From Changshengia sp963803165 (GTDB lineage: Bacteria > Chloroflexota > Dormibacteria > Aeolococcales > Aeolococcaceae): 64,000 nucleotides of DNA. Positions within the stretch are counted from its first letter, which is position 1, and each line of letters begins with the position of its first letter. Shown here in pieces: positions 1 to 8,627 of this stretch. The stretch covers positions 258,308 to 322,307 of the forward strand of contig CAWDLK010000003.1 in NCBI GenBank assembly GCA_963803165.1. The letters are read 5' to 3'. A program made the translations under genes and the position numbers. The notes under the pieces are model-generated. The model did not search any database. It worked only from the letters and a program-made list of their open reading frames with translations, and was not told the DNA's origin.

Positions 1-266
1 CCGTCTGCCGCGAGCTGCGGGCCGACCCACGCTTCGCCGCAGTGCCGATAATCCTGCTCACCGCCCGGGTCTTCGACGAGGACATCCAGAAGGTGATGGA
101 GCTGGGCGGAATGGAGTTCATGAACAAGCCCTTCAACCCACGCCAGCTGGTCGCCGTGCTCGAGCGGCTGGTCGAGCGGCCGCTCCCCGAAGTCCGCTCG
201 TCGTCGATGTTCAGCGCGCGCTCCGCGGCCTCGGTCACCGCCGCGGACGGACCGGCCCGGCCCTGA
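1..266 (+). CDS. Response regulator receiver domain, 5'-truncated by the window edge
   Basis: The reading frame is open from base 3 to the TGA at 264-266, so this is the C-terminal part of a gene that begins outside the window. The translation shows the second half of a CheY-type receiver: the 'PIILLTAR' strand with the conserved Thr, then 'MNKPFNP' with the conserved Lys of the phosphorylation pocket, then the last helix. A short unstructured Ser/Ala-rich tail follows, with no output domain after the receiver. The phospho-acceptor Asp lies upstream and cannot be checked. An in-frame GTG at 42 is internal to the fold and is not the start. It is most likely a single-domain or receiver-terminated signalling protein; the partner kinase is not visible. 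Confidence 0.8.
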   Translation, partial: VCRELRADPRFAAVPIILLTARVFDEDIQKVMELGGMEFMNKPFNPRQLVAVLERLVERPLPEVRSSSMFSARSAASVTAADGPARP

Positions 267-295
267 GCCGAGGCGAGCGGGGGCTGGAGCCGACG

Positions 296-1957
296 GTGGC
301 CGGTCCTGACACGGTCGCGGCCGGGACCGCGCCGGGCGAGCCCGGCGCCGGGACGGGGAGCCCACCCTCCCGGCACCGGCTGCGCGACCGTCTCGACGAG
401 CTGAGCACGCCCGGAGGGCTGCTGCTGGTCGCCGCCGTGCTGATCACGGCGATCGCGGTGACCTCGGCGATCACCGACCCCGACTTCTGGTGGCACCTGC
501 GCACCGGCCAGCTGCTGATCGCCAACCATCTCCAGCTGCTCGGCCACGATCCCTACACCTACACCGTCCCCACCCATCACTGGACGATGCACGAGTGGCT
601 CTTCGAGGTGGCGGTCGCGGCCCTCTACAAGCTGGGCGGTCTGGGCGCGATCGTCCCCGTGCTCAGCCTGCTCACCTGGCTGGGAGTGGTCTTCATCCTC
701 CTGCGCGCCCGCCTCCACACGCGGAACCGACTGGTCCTCGGGGTCGGCCTCATCGTCGCGGCGCTGGCGGCCAACCCGATCTGGGGACCGCGCGACCAGA
801 TGGTCGACTTCACCTTCAGCTGCGTGGTGCTGCTGCTCATCGAGCGCCACCTGATGCGGGGAGGCCGGGCCCTCTGGCTGCTGCTCCCCCTCTTCCTGCT
901 CTGGAGCAACCTGCACGGCGGCTTCGTCGTGGGCCTGGCCTTCGCGGCGCTGATCGTGGTCGCCGAGGCGGCCGGGCTGCGCCTCGGCCTCCCCGACCCG
1001 GTGCCGCCCCGGCGGATCGCCACCCTGGCCGCGGTCACCGTGCTCTGCACCCTCGTGTCGATGGTCAACCCCAACGGCCCGGGCATCCTCCTCTACGCCG
1101 CCGAGACCCTGGCCTCGCCCGCCCAGCAGGCCCTGATCCTCGAGTGGCAGTCACCCGACTTCCACCAGCTGGAGGTGCGCGGCTTCGCGGTGATGCTGGT
1201 GAGCCTGCTCGGCTTCCTGGTCGCCAACCGGAGGATCCGCGCCCGCGACGCGGTGCTGGTGGCGGCGACCACCGCGCTCGCCTTCGAGTCGGTGCGCAAC
1301 GTCGCCATCTTCGTGGCGGCGGCCACCCCGACCTGGATCGAGCAGCTCAACCGGCTCTTCGAGCGGTTCCGTCCCGCGGCGCGGCCCGGCGGGCGCCGGA
1401 GGCTCCCCCCCTTCCGGGTCAGGGTCACCGCGCTGGCGCTCATGACGGCGGCGCTGCTCGGCGGCTGGGTGGGGCTGCGCCTGGTCCCCGCGATGACCAC
1501 CAGCCCCACCGCGGTCAGCTACGCGGAGACCTACCCGGTGTGCGCCAGCGCCTGGCTTCGCGAGGCCCCTCACGGCCTGCGCATCTTCAACCAGTACGGG
1601 GAGGGCGGTTATCTGGCCTGGAGCCTGGCCGGCACCGGCGACAGGATCTTCATCTTCGGCGACGCCGCGCTGATGGGCGACAACCTCCTCTACACCTACG
1701 CCGACGTCAGCAACGTGGAGCCCGGCTGGGAGTCGACGCTGGAGCGCTACGGGACCCAGGTGGTGCTCTTCGACACCGGCACCGCGCTCGATCACGTGCT
1801 CCAGCAGAGCCCGCGCTGGGTGATGGTGTACAGCGACCCCCACAACCAGGCATTCGTCCTCACCAGCGAGCTCGCCTCCCTCCACCTCCCCCCACAACCC
1901 CCGGCGACCGGGACCTGCGCAGAGCTGGACCGGCAGGGTGAGGGGACCTCCTCATGA
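296..1957 (+). CDS. Multi-pass membrane protein, GT-C glycosyltransferase-like (tandem paralogue 1)
   Basis: This 553-residue protein has a short Ala/Gly/Pro-rich N-terminus, a first membrane helix near residues 40-60, then about ten more hydrophobic segments and a C-terminal soluble domain of roughly 150 residues. Directly after the first helix comes 'DPDFWWHL' (residues about 61-68), an acidic-aromatic loop motif in the place where GT-C polyprenyl-phosphate-sugar glycosyltransferases carry their catalytic acid. The GTG start at 296 follows GGAG at good spacing. Its stop overlaps the next start (ATGA, 1954-1957). The next gene is a diverged paralogue sharing the WWH, 'EWQSP(D/N)FH' and 'VRNV' motifs. 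The fold assignment is inference from topology; the function is unknown. Confidence 0.6.
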   Translation: MAGPDTVAAGTAPGEPGAGTGSPPSRHRLRDRLDELSTPGGLLLVAAVLITAIAVTSAITDPDFWWHLRTGQLLIANHLQLLGHDPYTYTVPTHHWTMHEWLFEVAVAALYKLGGLGAIVPVLSLLTWLGVVFILLRARLHTRNRLVLGVGLIVAALAANPIWGPRDQMVDFTFSCVVLLLIERHLMRGGRALWLLLPLFLLWSNLHGGFVVGLAFAALIVVAEAAGLRLGLPDPVPPRRIATLAAVTVLCTLVSMVNPNGPGILLYAAETLASPAQQALILEWQSPDFHQLEVRGFAVMLVSLLGFLVANRRIRARDAVLVAATTALAFESVRNVAIFVAAATPTWIEQLNRLFERFRPAARPGGRRRLPPFRVRVTALALMTAALLGGWVGLRLVPAMTTSPTAVSYAETYPVCASAWLREAPHGLRIFNQYGEGGYLAWSLAGTGDRIFIFGDAALMGDNLLYTYADVSNVEPGWESTLERYGTQVVLFDTGTALDHVLQQSPRWVMVYSDPHNQAFVLTSELASLHLPPQPPATGTCAELDRQGEGTSS

Positions 1958-3642
1958 GCGACGCGCTGCGCACCCCGGCCACGCCCGCGACCGGCGCACC
2001 GACCCGAGCCGGACGCGGAGGCTCGCGCGCCGCCGGGGCGGCCTGGCTGGTCGCCGGGTTCTGCGTCACCCTCCCGCTCACCGTCCAGCTCTTCCGCTAC
2101 GGCGACGAGTGGTGGCACATCGCCCTGGGGCGGCTGATCCTGAGCCACGGCATCCCCGGCGTCGAGCCGTTCAGCTTCGTGGCCACTCAGCATCCCTGGG
2201 TGGAGCAGCAGTGGCTGTACGAGGTGATCCTCGCCGGGCTGGTCCGCCTCGGCGGCGACGGGCTCGCCTCCCTGGCACTGGGGCTGGTCGGAAGCCTCGC
2301 CCTGCTGGCCGCCGCCCTGGCGGTGCCGCGTGGGGCGCGGATCTCACGCGGCTGGGCCGCGGCGGCGATGGTGCTCGGCGGGCTGATGGCGGGGATGGCC
2401 CTCGGCGTCCGCGCCGAGACGGTGAGCGCGCTCGGGGTGGCGGCGACCCTGCTGATCGTCCGGCGCTGGCGCGACGGCAGCCGGTGGGCGGTCTGGCTGC
2501 TGCCCCCGATGTACCTGCTCTGGGCCAACCTCCACGCCGGCTTCATCGCCGGGCTCGCGGTGCTCGCCTTCACCCTGCTCATCCACCGCCCCACGGGGCG
2601 GCGGCCGGCCGCGCTCTCGGGGAACCTCTCCCTGGCGGTGATCGTGGTGGGGGCGGCCGCGGCCGCGGTGCTCCTCGGGCTGGTCGCCGGCGCCGTGGTG
2701 CTGGCCCTGCTCTGGGGGCTGCTCCGTCCCGTCCCGCTCGACCCGGGAGCCCGGCGCCGCCCCCTCGCCATCGCGTCGCTGGGCGCGGCCGCCCTCACCC
2801 TGGTCAACCCGGCGGGCCCCGGCCTCTACGGCTACATCGTCGAGACGCTGGGCAACCCGCTCCTCTCGCAGCTCGTCTCGGAATGGCAGTCCCCCAACTT
2901 CCACGACCTGCTCACCCGCCTGATCGAGGTGGTGGCGGCGCTGCTGGTGCTGGTCTGGCTGCTCGGCCGCCGTCCCCGCGTGCCCGACCTCCTCCTCGCC
3001 ACCGCCGCCTTCCTCTTCACCCTCCAGGCGGTCCGCAACGTCAGCCTCTTCGCGGTGGTGGCCATCCCCCTGCTCGCCGAGTACGGTCAGACCGCCTGGT
3101 CGGCGACCGCACCGGAGCGCTGGCGCCGGCGCCTCGGCACCCGCCTCCCCACCGTCCTGGCCGTGGCCGCGGCGCTGGCGGTGAGCGCCGCCTCGATCGC
3201 GGTGACCCTGCCCCAGGTCTCCGCGTCGTCGGCAGCCCACTTCGAGCAGACCCACGAACCGGAGACGGCCGCCGACTACGTGGCCGCCCACTTCCCCGGC
3301 CAGCGGCTGCTCAGCTCGGACGGCGACGCCGGCTATCTCGCCTACCGCTTCCCGACCGGCCGGGTGGTCTTCGTCTACGACGAGATCGGCATCTTCGGGA
3401 CCGGCCCGCTCCACGACTACATCGAAGTCGCCACCGTCTCCGGGAGCTGGAAGGCCGTGCTCTCCGAGTTCCACATCCACCACGCCGTGCTGAGCGCGAC
3501 GGGCGCCGACACCTCGGCGCTGCTCGAGCTGGGCTGGACCGTCAACTGCTACGACGCGGCGAGCGGCCGGGTCGTCATCTCCGCGGGCGCTTCGCCACCG
3601 ACGGCGACCCCTCCCCCGCCCTCGGCCGCGCCCGCCTGCTAA
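1954..3642 (+). CDS. Multi-pass membrane protein, GT-C glycosyltransferase-like (tandem paralogue 2)
   Basis: This 562-residue integral membrane protein is translationally coupled to the preceding gene by an ATGA overlap. It repeats the same landmarks: 'GDEWWHIALGRLIL' after the first helix (residues about 50-63), 'LWANLHAGF' in the middle, 'EWQSPNFHDL', 'AVRNVSLF', and a C-terminal domain with 'GDAGYLAYRFPTGRVVFVYD' matching 'GEGGYLAWSLAGTGDRIFIF' in paralogue 1. The pair therefore arose by tandem duplication and probably works as a heteromer or on related substrates. Conservation of the extracytoplasmic acidic/WWH loop fits a lipid-linked sugar transferase, but no family could be confirmed. 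The stop overlaps, tail to tail, the stop of the leftward TPR gene. Confidence 0.6.
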   Translation: MSDALRTPATPATGAPTRAGRGGSRAAGAAWLVAGFCVTLPLTVQLFRYGDEWWHIALGRLILSHGIPGVEPFSFVATQHPWVEQQWLYEVILAGLVRLGGDGLASLALGLVGSLALLAAALAVPRGARISRGWAAAAMVLGGLMAGMALGVRAETVSALGVAATLLIVRRWRDGSRWAVWLLPPMYLLWANLHAGFIAGLAVLAFTLLIHRPTGRRPAALSGNLSLAVIVVGAAAAAVLLGLVAGAVVLALLWGLLRPVPLDPGARRRPLAIASLGAAALTLVNPAGPGLYGYIVETLGNPLLSQLVSEWQSPNFHDLLTRLIEVVAALLVLVWLLGRRPRVPDLLLATAAFLFTLQAVRNVSLFAVVAIPLLAEYGQTAWSATAPERWRRRLGTRLPTVLAVAAALAVSAASIAVTLPQVSASSAAHFEQTHEPETAADYVAAHFPGQRLLSSDGDAGYLAYRFPTGRVVFVYDEIGIFGTGPLHDYIEVATVSGSWKAVLSEFHIHHAVLSATGADTSALLELGWTVNCYDAASGRVVISAGASPPTATPPPPSAAPAC

Positions 3643-4763
3643 CGCGCGTCGGCGAGGATCCGCGCGGCGGCGCGGAAGGCCTCCCCGCTCACCGACCCGG
3701 AGCCCTGGCGCCGGGCCTCGTCGCCCAGCTCGCGGAGCGCGGCGGCGACCAGACGCCGTTCGGAGCTGCTCTCGGCCGCCAGCGCCGCCTCCTGGGCGTA
3801 GGCGAGAGCGACCACCAGACGCCCTCCCTCCTGGGCCACCCCGGCCAGGGCGCGCAGGGCCGCGCCGCGGAGCGCGGCATCCCCCTCTTCCTCGGCGGCG
3901 GCCCGGCACTCCTCCAGGTAGCGCGTGGCCGCGACCGCCTGACCGCGCCGCCAGTGGGCGACGCCGAGGTCGTGGAGGATCTCGGCGGCACCGTGGGCGT
4001 CGCCGTCCGCTCGGCGCAGGGCGAGCGCGCGGCGCAGCCCCGCCTCCGCCTCCTCCCAGCGCCCCTCGGCGGCGGCCTGGGAGGCGAGCGCGACCAGCCC
4101 GTCCGCGACCACCTGGAGGTGAGGCCCCTCGGTCAGCGCCAGGGCGCGCTCGATCATCCGCCCCGCGGTCAGGGCATCCCCGCGGGCGGCGGCGAGGCGC
4201 CCGAGGTTCGCCGCCGCGGCGGACCGGGTGCGGAGGTCCCCGCACTCCATCGCCTGCTCCCAGTGGGCGACGGCGGTGCCGGCCTCCCCGTTCTCGGCCG
4301 CGGCCGAGCCGAGCTCGAGCGCGACCGCGCCGAGCACCTCGGGCGGGCTGCCACCGGAGAGCCGCTGCGCCGCCTCCAGGTAGGCGATCCCCAGTCCGGA
4401 ATCGAGATCGGCCGCGATCGCCCGGCCGAGCGCGGCCACGGCGACTGCGCAGGCGTCGGGATCGGCCGCCGCCCACTGCTCGAGGGCGGCCCGGACGCTG
4501 CCTCGGGCGGCGGCCCGCGCCCCGCTCAGCTCCTCGCAGAGGCCCCGCCCGAGCAGGGCCAGGGCTCGCCAGGCGGGAGCGGACTCGGTGGCGCGCACCC
4601 GATCGAAGGCCGCCGCCGCGGCGGTCCGATCCCCCTCCAGGCGGCTCAGCGCGGCGAGCAGGGGAGCGGGTGGCGCGGTGGCGCGGACGTGTGTAACGCG
4701 GGGTGATGCCGCATCGTTACCGGAAGCGCTGGTGCCGCCGCCCGGGGCCGACAGTAGGCTCAT
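3639..4763 (-). CDS. TPR-repeat protein
   Basis: This 374-residue, Ala/Arg/Glu-rich protein is almost wholly helical. From about residue 35 to the end it shows successive 34-40 residue units of tetratricopeptide type, for example 'ALGRAIAADLDSGLGIAYLE', 'ANLGRLAAARGDALTAGRMI' and 'LHDLGVAHWRRGQAVAATRY'. There is no signal peptide or membrane helix, so it is probably a cytoplasmic scaffold. The ATG at 4763 lies 30 bp from the divergent histidine kinase start, so the two share an upstream region. No good ribosome binding site precedes the ATG, and the first 30 residues are low-complexity, so the true start is uncertain. TPR proteins beside sensor kinases often modulate them; a link here is only inference. 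Confidence 0.75.
   Translation of the reverse strand: MSLLSAPGGGTSASGNDAASPRVTHVRATAPPAPLLAALSRLEGDRTAAAAAFDRVRATESAPAWRALALLGRGLCEELSGARAAARGSVRAALEQWAAADPDACAVAVAALGRAIAADLDSGLGIAYLEAAQRLSGGSPPEVLGAVALELGSAAAENGEAGTAVAHWEQAMECGDLRTRSAAAANLGRLAAARGDALTAGRMIERALALTEGPHLQVVADGLVALASQAAAEGRWEEAEAGLRRALALRRADGDAHGAAEILHDLGVAHWRRGQAVAATRYLEECRAAAEEEGDAALRGAALRALAGVAQEGGRLVVALAYAQEAALAAESSSERRLVAAALRELGDEARRQGSGSVSGEAFRAAARILADAR
4693..4760 (+). promoter_or_regulatory. Probable promoter of the histidine kinase gene with GTAAC/GTTACC half-sites
   Basis: TAGGCT at 4755-4760 fits the TAnnnT -10 form and lies 33 bp before the kinase ATG, leaving a short leader that holds the GGAGGAA ribosome binding site. 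Upstream, GTAAC (4693-4697) and GTTACC (4716-4721) form inverted half-sites of a sequence that recurs before other genes in the window. The whole element lies inside the 5' end of the divergent TPR gene. Confidence 0.4.
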
Positions 4764-4793
4764 CGGCGTGAGCCGGAGGAACGGTGCGCCTCG

Positions 4794-6155
4794 ATGAGTG
4801 TGACCCCTGAGGTCGCAGCCGACGCCTCGGTGGCGCGCCCTCCCCTCCCCTCCACCCAGGGGGGCGCGACCCGGACGATCCCCGACCTCCCCACCGTGCT
4901 CGAACGCGACCGCCGCGCCGGCGTTGAGCGGGTCATCGAGCTCGCTCGCTGGATCGTGCTGATCTTCGCCGCGGTGAGCGTCAACTTCCCCGGTGAGACC
5001 ACCAAGAACCGGCCGGAGGTCAACCTGCTGCTCGCCCTCTGGGCCATCTTCACCCTGGCCACAACCCTCGCGCTCCTGGTCAATCGGATCCCGACCCGGC
5101 GGCTACAGTACGCCATGCTGGCGCTGGACATCGTGATCGCGAGCGGCCTCGTGTACCTGACCGGCGGCTTCGACTCCCAGCTGGGACTGGTGTTCTACCT
5201 GGTGATCATCGCCAGCAGCCTCCGCTTCGGGCTCAGCGGGAGCCTGCTCTGCGCGGGCACCATCGCGCTGATCTACCTGGGCATCGGCTTCGCCGACGGC
5301 GGCCGGCTCGACGCCGCCACCGCCAACCTCTTCGCCGAGCGCCTCTTCCTGTTCGTGGTCATCGCCCTGATCAGTGGGCTGCTGTCGCGCGAGCTGGTCC
5401 AGAGCCGCGCCCGCCAGCTGACCCACACCTACGAGCTGGAGGCGGTCGCCTTCAACGAGCTGCGCGAGGTGGACCGGATCAAGAGCGACTTCATGATGCT
5501 GGCCTCCCACGAGCTGCGCACCCCGCTCACCAAGATCAAGGCATGGGTGACCCTGATGCAGGACGCCGGGGACCGGCTCCCGGCCAGCGCCCGGGACGAG
5601 GGCATCCGCGAGCTGCGCTCGGAGTTGGAGCACCTGGCCCGACTCACCGACAACCTGCTCGCCATCGCCCAGCTCGAGTCCGGGGAGATCCGGCTCAAGA
5701 CCTCGTCCTGCGATCTGGGCCAGGTGATCAACGAGACCATCTCCCGCTTCATCGAGTCCGCGGACCGCAGCCGGTTCGCGGTCAGCGTCCAGCCGGACGC
5801 CAACCGGGCGATGGCCGACGCCGAGAGGCTGGCCCTCAGCCTCGCCTGCCTGGTCGACAACGCGCTCAAGTTCTCCCCGGAATCGGAGCCGGTGACCATC
5901 GCCACCCGGCGCGACGGCCCCTACGTCCTGATCGGCGTGCAGGACGCCGGACGGCGGATCCCGGAGGCCGAGGCCGACCGCGTCTTCGCCTCCTTCTACC
6001 AGGTGGAGTCCCCCCTGCTCCGCCAGCGGGGCGGCTTCGGGGTGGGCCTCTACCTGGCCCGCCAGCTGGTGGAGCGGATGGGCGGCAAGATCTGGATCGA
6101 CAACAGCCGGGTGCGCGGCAACACCTTCGTGATCGCGCTCCCCGGCCAGATCTAG
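4794..6155 (+). CDS. Membrane sensor histidine kinase (HisKA/HATPase)
   Basis: This 453-residue protein has a cytoplasmic N-terminus, about six membrane helices between residues 48 and 205 (a membrane sensor without a large periplasmic domain), then a dimerisation helix with 'SHELRTPLTK'. The phospho-acceptor is His239. The ATP-binding domain has the N-box 'LVDNALKFS' and a late 'GGFGVGLYLAR' G2-type box. The G1 box reads 'DAGRRIP' where DxGxGI is usual, so one nucleotide-binding Gly is replaced. ATG at 4794 is preceded by GGAGGAA. An OmpR-type regulator gene follows in the same direction after about 170 bp and is the likely partner. The sensed signal is unknown. Confidence 0.9.
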   Translation: MSVTPEVAADASVARPPLPSTQGGATRTIPDLPTVLERDRRAGVERVIELARWIVLIFAAVSVNFPGETTKNRPEVNLLLALWAIFTLATTLALLVNRIPTRRLQYAMLALDIVIASGLVYLTGGFDSQLGLVFYLVIIASSLRFGLSGSLLCAGTIALIYLGIGFADGGRLDAATANLFAERLFLFVVIALISGLLSRELVQSRARQLTHTYELEAVAFNELREVDRIKSDFMMLASHELRTPLTKIKAWVTLMQDAGDRLPASARDEGIRELRSELEHLARLTDNLLAIAQLESGEIRLKTSSCDLGQVINETISRFIESADRSRFAVSVQPDANRAMADAERLALSLACLVDNALKFSPESEPVTIATRRDGPYVLIGVQDAGRRIPEAEADRVFASFYQVESPLLRQRGGFGVGLYLARQLVERMGGKIWIDNSRVRGNTFVIALPGQI

Positions 6156-6323
6156 GCAGCCCGTGCGCCGCGCCCGCGTGACCTCCCGCCTCCGCCACCC
6201 ATCTCGGTCCGGTAAAGGCTCGCAACACTCGGGTAACCGAATCCGAACCCCCGCCATCCTGGTGGTAGCGTCGTGGCGAGCACGCGGCGTCGGAGCGCGG
6301 AGGCCAATCCAGGGAACGACAGG

Positions 6324-7160
6324 ATGAGCCCCTTCACGGACTACAGCATTCTCAACCCGGCCGCCTCGCTGGCCGGCCGGCCCGGCATCACCGAGGCCAC
6401 CGTCCTGGTGGTCGACGACGACCCGTCGATGCACGACATCCTCAGCGTCCTCGGCCAGCAGCACGGCTTCACCATCCAGTTCGCCGAGGACGGGCTCGAC
6501 GGCGTCCGTCTCGCCGAGTCGAGCGACATCGACCTCATCATCCTCGACCTCAGCCTCCCCGGCCTCACCGGGTTCGACGTCTGCCGCCGCCTGCGAGCCG
6601 CCGGCGTCGAGGTCCCCATCGTGATGGTCTCGGCCAGCTCGGACCCGGTCGACGTGGTGGTCGGCCTGGAGATCGGGGCGGACGACTACATCATCAAGCC
6701 GTTCGAGGTCAGGGAGCTGGCCGCCCGCATCAACGCCAAGCTCCGCCGCCAGCGGACCACCCAGTCACAGGTCCGGCCGGGGCGGCTCAAGTTCCCCGGC
6801 CTGATCGTGGACGTCGGGCGCCACGAGGTGCTGCGCGACGGCAAGCCGGTCACCCTGACCCCCACCGAGTTCGACCTGCTCGCTCTGCTCTCGGCCTCGC
6901 CGGGACGGGTCATCTCGCGCTCCGAGATGATCCAGAAGGTCTGGGGCCAGGGCGCCGACCTCGACCTCCGCTCGGTCGACGCCCACGTCTACCGGCTCCG
7001 CCGGAAGATCGAGCCCGAGGGGCCGCGTCCCACCTACATCCACGCGGTGCCGGGCATCGGCTACCGCTTCGAGCGGCGCGGCCTCAACGAGCGGCTGGCC
7101 CGGGCGCAGGAGACGCCCGCCGAGCTCAACGGCACCCAGCCCGCCAGCGGACCGAGCTGA
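6324..7160 (+). CDS. OmpR/PhoB-family response regulator
   Basis: This protein of 278 residues (from ATG 6324) has an N-terminal receiver with 'LVVDDDPS', phospho-acceptor Asp75 in 'IILDLSLPG' and 'IIKPFE', followed by a winged-helix DNA-binding domain ('TPTEFDLLALL', 'VDAHVYRLRRKIE', 'GIGYRFE'). The frame is open to a GTG at 6273, but a TAGCGT -10-like box at 6266-6271 abuts that GTG, so transcription probably starts after it; ATG 6324, preceded by GGGAACGACAGG, is preferred. GGTAACC at 6232-6238 upstream belongs to the recurring GTTACC-type motif. It is the probable output partner of the kinase at 4794-6155. Confidence 0.9.
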   Translation: MSPFTDYSILNPAASLAGRPGITEATVLVVDDDPSMHDILSVLGQQHGFTIQFAEDGLDGVRLAESSDIDLIILDLSLPGLTGFDVCRRLRAAGVEVPIVMVSASSDPVDVVVGLEIGADDYIIKPFEVRELAARINAKLRRQRTTQSQVRPGRLKFPGLIVDVGRHEVLRDGKPVTLTPTEFDLLALLSASPGRVISRSEMIQKVWGQGADLDLRSVDAHVYRLRRKIEPEGPRPTYIHAVPGIGYRFERRGLNERLARAQETPAELNGTQPASGPS

Positions 7161-7194
7161 GAGTCTCGCGACTCACGTGGGGACGGTGCTCAGG

Positions 7195-7231
7195 CCGCCG
7201 CCCGGACCGCGGAGAGGGTCCTGGGCGGCGG
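7195..7231. terminator. Strong GC hairpin between convergent genes
   Basis: CCGCCGCCCGGACC and GGTCCTGGGCGGCGG form a long stem with one bulged base between the stop of the response regulator gene and the stop of the leftward gene. No clear T-tract lies on either side, so its role as a bidirectional terminator is inferred from position. Confidence 0.4.
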
Positions 7232-7233
7232 GC

Positions 7234-7635
7234 TCAGCCCAGACCGGTGTGATGGCGGCGCGGTGCGCGCCGGCGGCGGCCCTCCGGCTGCTGGAGGACC
7301 CACTGCCCACGCTCGTTCAGCTCAGCCGGCCGGGCGTCCACCAGCTGGTTGGTGAGCAGGGAGAGCGTCCTCCCCTGGGGAAGCGCGAAGTCGAGGCAGG
7401 GCATGACGTCGCCACTCCAGACCCGGCGCTCGGTCTGCCCACCGTAGATCGCCACGCTGCGGGTGACCCGGCGCTGGCTGGGCCCCCCCACCGAGTAGGA
7501 GATCCGGTACATCTCTCCGGAGCGGAGCGCGAAGTGGTCGACCGGGTTCGGCTCGATGTCCCGAAAGCCATCGCGGACGATTCGCCGCCGGGGTGGCGGA
7601 TCGGAGGTGCTGAGGAGAGAGGGTTGTACGGTCAT
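7234..7635 (-). CDS. Hypothetical small protein, probably leaderless
   Basis: This 133-residue soluble protein is read from ATG 7635. The middle part is beta-strand-rich ('MYRISYSVGG', 'RVTRSVAIYGGQTERRVW', 'MPCLDFALPQGRTLSLL') and the C-terminus is basic with an Arg/His cluster. No signal peptide or membrane segment is visible and I recognise no family. A longer frame runs to 7758, but GATAAT at 7645-7650 sits 9 nt before ATG 7635, which fits a leaderless transcript starting at that ATG. It faces the response regulator gene tail to tail and is divergent from the ParA gene. The composition differs from the out-of-frame alternatives, so I treat it as a real gene of unknown function. Confidence 0.55.
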   Translation of the reverse strand: MTVQPSLLSTSDPPPRRRIVRDGFRDIEPNPVDHFALRSGEMYRISYSVGGPSQRRVTRSVAIYGGQTERRVWSGDVMPCLDFALPQGRTLSLLTNQLVDARPAELNERGQWVLQQPEGRRRRAPRRHHTGLG

Positions 7636-7644
7636 CTTGGTGCG

Positions 7645-7650
7645 ATTATC
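7645..7650 (-). promoter_or_regulatory. -10 box GATAAT for the 7234-7635 gene
   Basis: On the minus strand GATAAT precedes the ATG by 9 nt, placing the predicted transcript start at or within a few bases of the start codon. A GGTAAC half-site lies further upstream at 7693-7698. Confidence 0.4.
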
Positions 7651-7859
7651 CCGAGAGGCTCCGACCATCGGCCGGACGCCCGGTCGCGGACGGGTAACGG
7701 TCGGGTCGCCATTCACCGTCCCCCGCTCTCGCGTGGCGCGGCGCCGAGGCACGGCCACACCGCTGTCGCAGGCAAGATACGACGAGGCGACTCCGACCCT
7801 CGGTGCGGCCGCGTGCGACCAAGGTACGGTGTCGGGACTGCCGCAGCGCGGAGGTGACC

Positions 7860-8627
7860 ATGGGCATCGGGATCGCCTGCGTCTCGGGGAAGGGCGGGGT
7901 GGGCAAGACGACCACCGCCATCAACCTGGCAGCCGCCCTCGCCGAGCGGGGCCGCCGGGTGCTGGCCGTCGACTGCGATCCGCAGTCGAACCTCACCAGC
8001 GGCCTCGGCCTCAACCCCTACGAGCTGCACGCGAGCCTGGGCGACCTGCTGAGCGGCCGGGTGACCGCGAGCGAGGCGATCGTGGCCACCGAGTGGGCCA
8101 ACCTCCACCTGCTCCCCGCCACCCCCGACCTGACCGCCGTGGAGGCCGAGCTTCCCTCCGGCCTGCACCGGGAGACCCTGCTGCGCGAGGCCCTGGGCCG
8201 GGACGGCACCCTCGCCGCCTACGACTTCGTCTTCTACGACACCCCGCCGAGCTTCGGCTTCCACACCGTCAACGCGCTGGCCGCCACCGACTACGTGCTC
8301 ATCCCCCTGCAGATGTCGGGTTTCGCGGTGCGCGGCCTCAAGGAGGTGCTGCGCACGGTTCACGTGGCGCGCAGCAGGCTCAACCCCGAGCTGCAGATCC
8401 TGGGACTGGTGCCCACCTTCGTCAACATCCGCACCAACTTCAGCCGCCAGCTGCTGGGCGGGCTCGCCGACCTCGCCGGCATCCGCGTCTTCCAGACCGT
8501 GATCACGCCGACCGTCAAGCTTCAGGAGACGTCGCTGGCGGGCGTCCCCATCGTCGCCTACGCCCCCACCTCGAAGGCCGCGGCGGCGTACCGGGAGCTG
8601 GCCGACGAGGTGCTCCAGGTTGTCTGA
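7860..8627 (+). CDS. ParA-family ATPase
   Basis: This 255-residue cytoplasmic P-loop ATPase carries the deviant Walker A 'KGGVGKTTTAINLA' at residues about 11-24, the A' motif 'VDCDPQSNLT', and 'FYDTPPSF' as Walker B. This is the ParA/Soj class that cycles between DNA-bound dimer and monomer to position cargo or DNA. GAGGTGA at 7851-7857 just before ATG 7860 fixes the start, although the frame is open further upstream to 7803. The end overlaps the ParB-like gene by 8 bp, so the two are co-translated. The partner ParB is short and the locus lacks origin genes, so cargo positioning (for example of surface machinery) is as likely as chromosome segregation. Confidence 0.9.
   Translation: MGIGIACVSGKGGVGKTTTAINLAAALAERGRRVLAVDCDPQSNLTSGLGLNPYELHASLGDLLSGRVTASEAIVATEWANLHLLPATPDLTAVEAELPSGLHRETLLREALGRDGTLAAYDFVFYDTPPSFGFHTVNALAATDYVLIPLQMSGFAVRGLKEVLRTVHVARSRLNPELQILGLVPTFVNIRTNFSRQLLGGLADLAGIRVFQTVITPTVKLQETSLAGVPIVAYAPTSKAAAAYRELADEVLQVV

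Noticed and set aside
2344..4476. A 710-residue minus-strand open frame
   Set aside because: Lies antisense to paralogue 2 and in another frame of the TPR gene; composition typical of shadow translation, no domain.
1938..4706. A 922-residue plus-strand open frame
   Set aside because: Arg/Pro/Gly/His-rich low-complexity translation running through the paralogue 2 and TPR genes; a shadow frame caused by high third-position GC.
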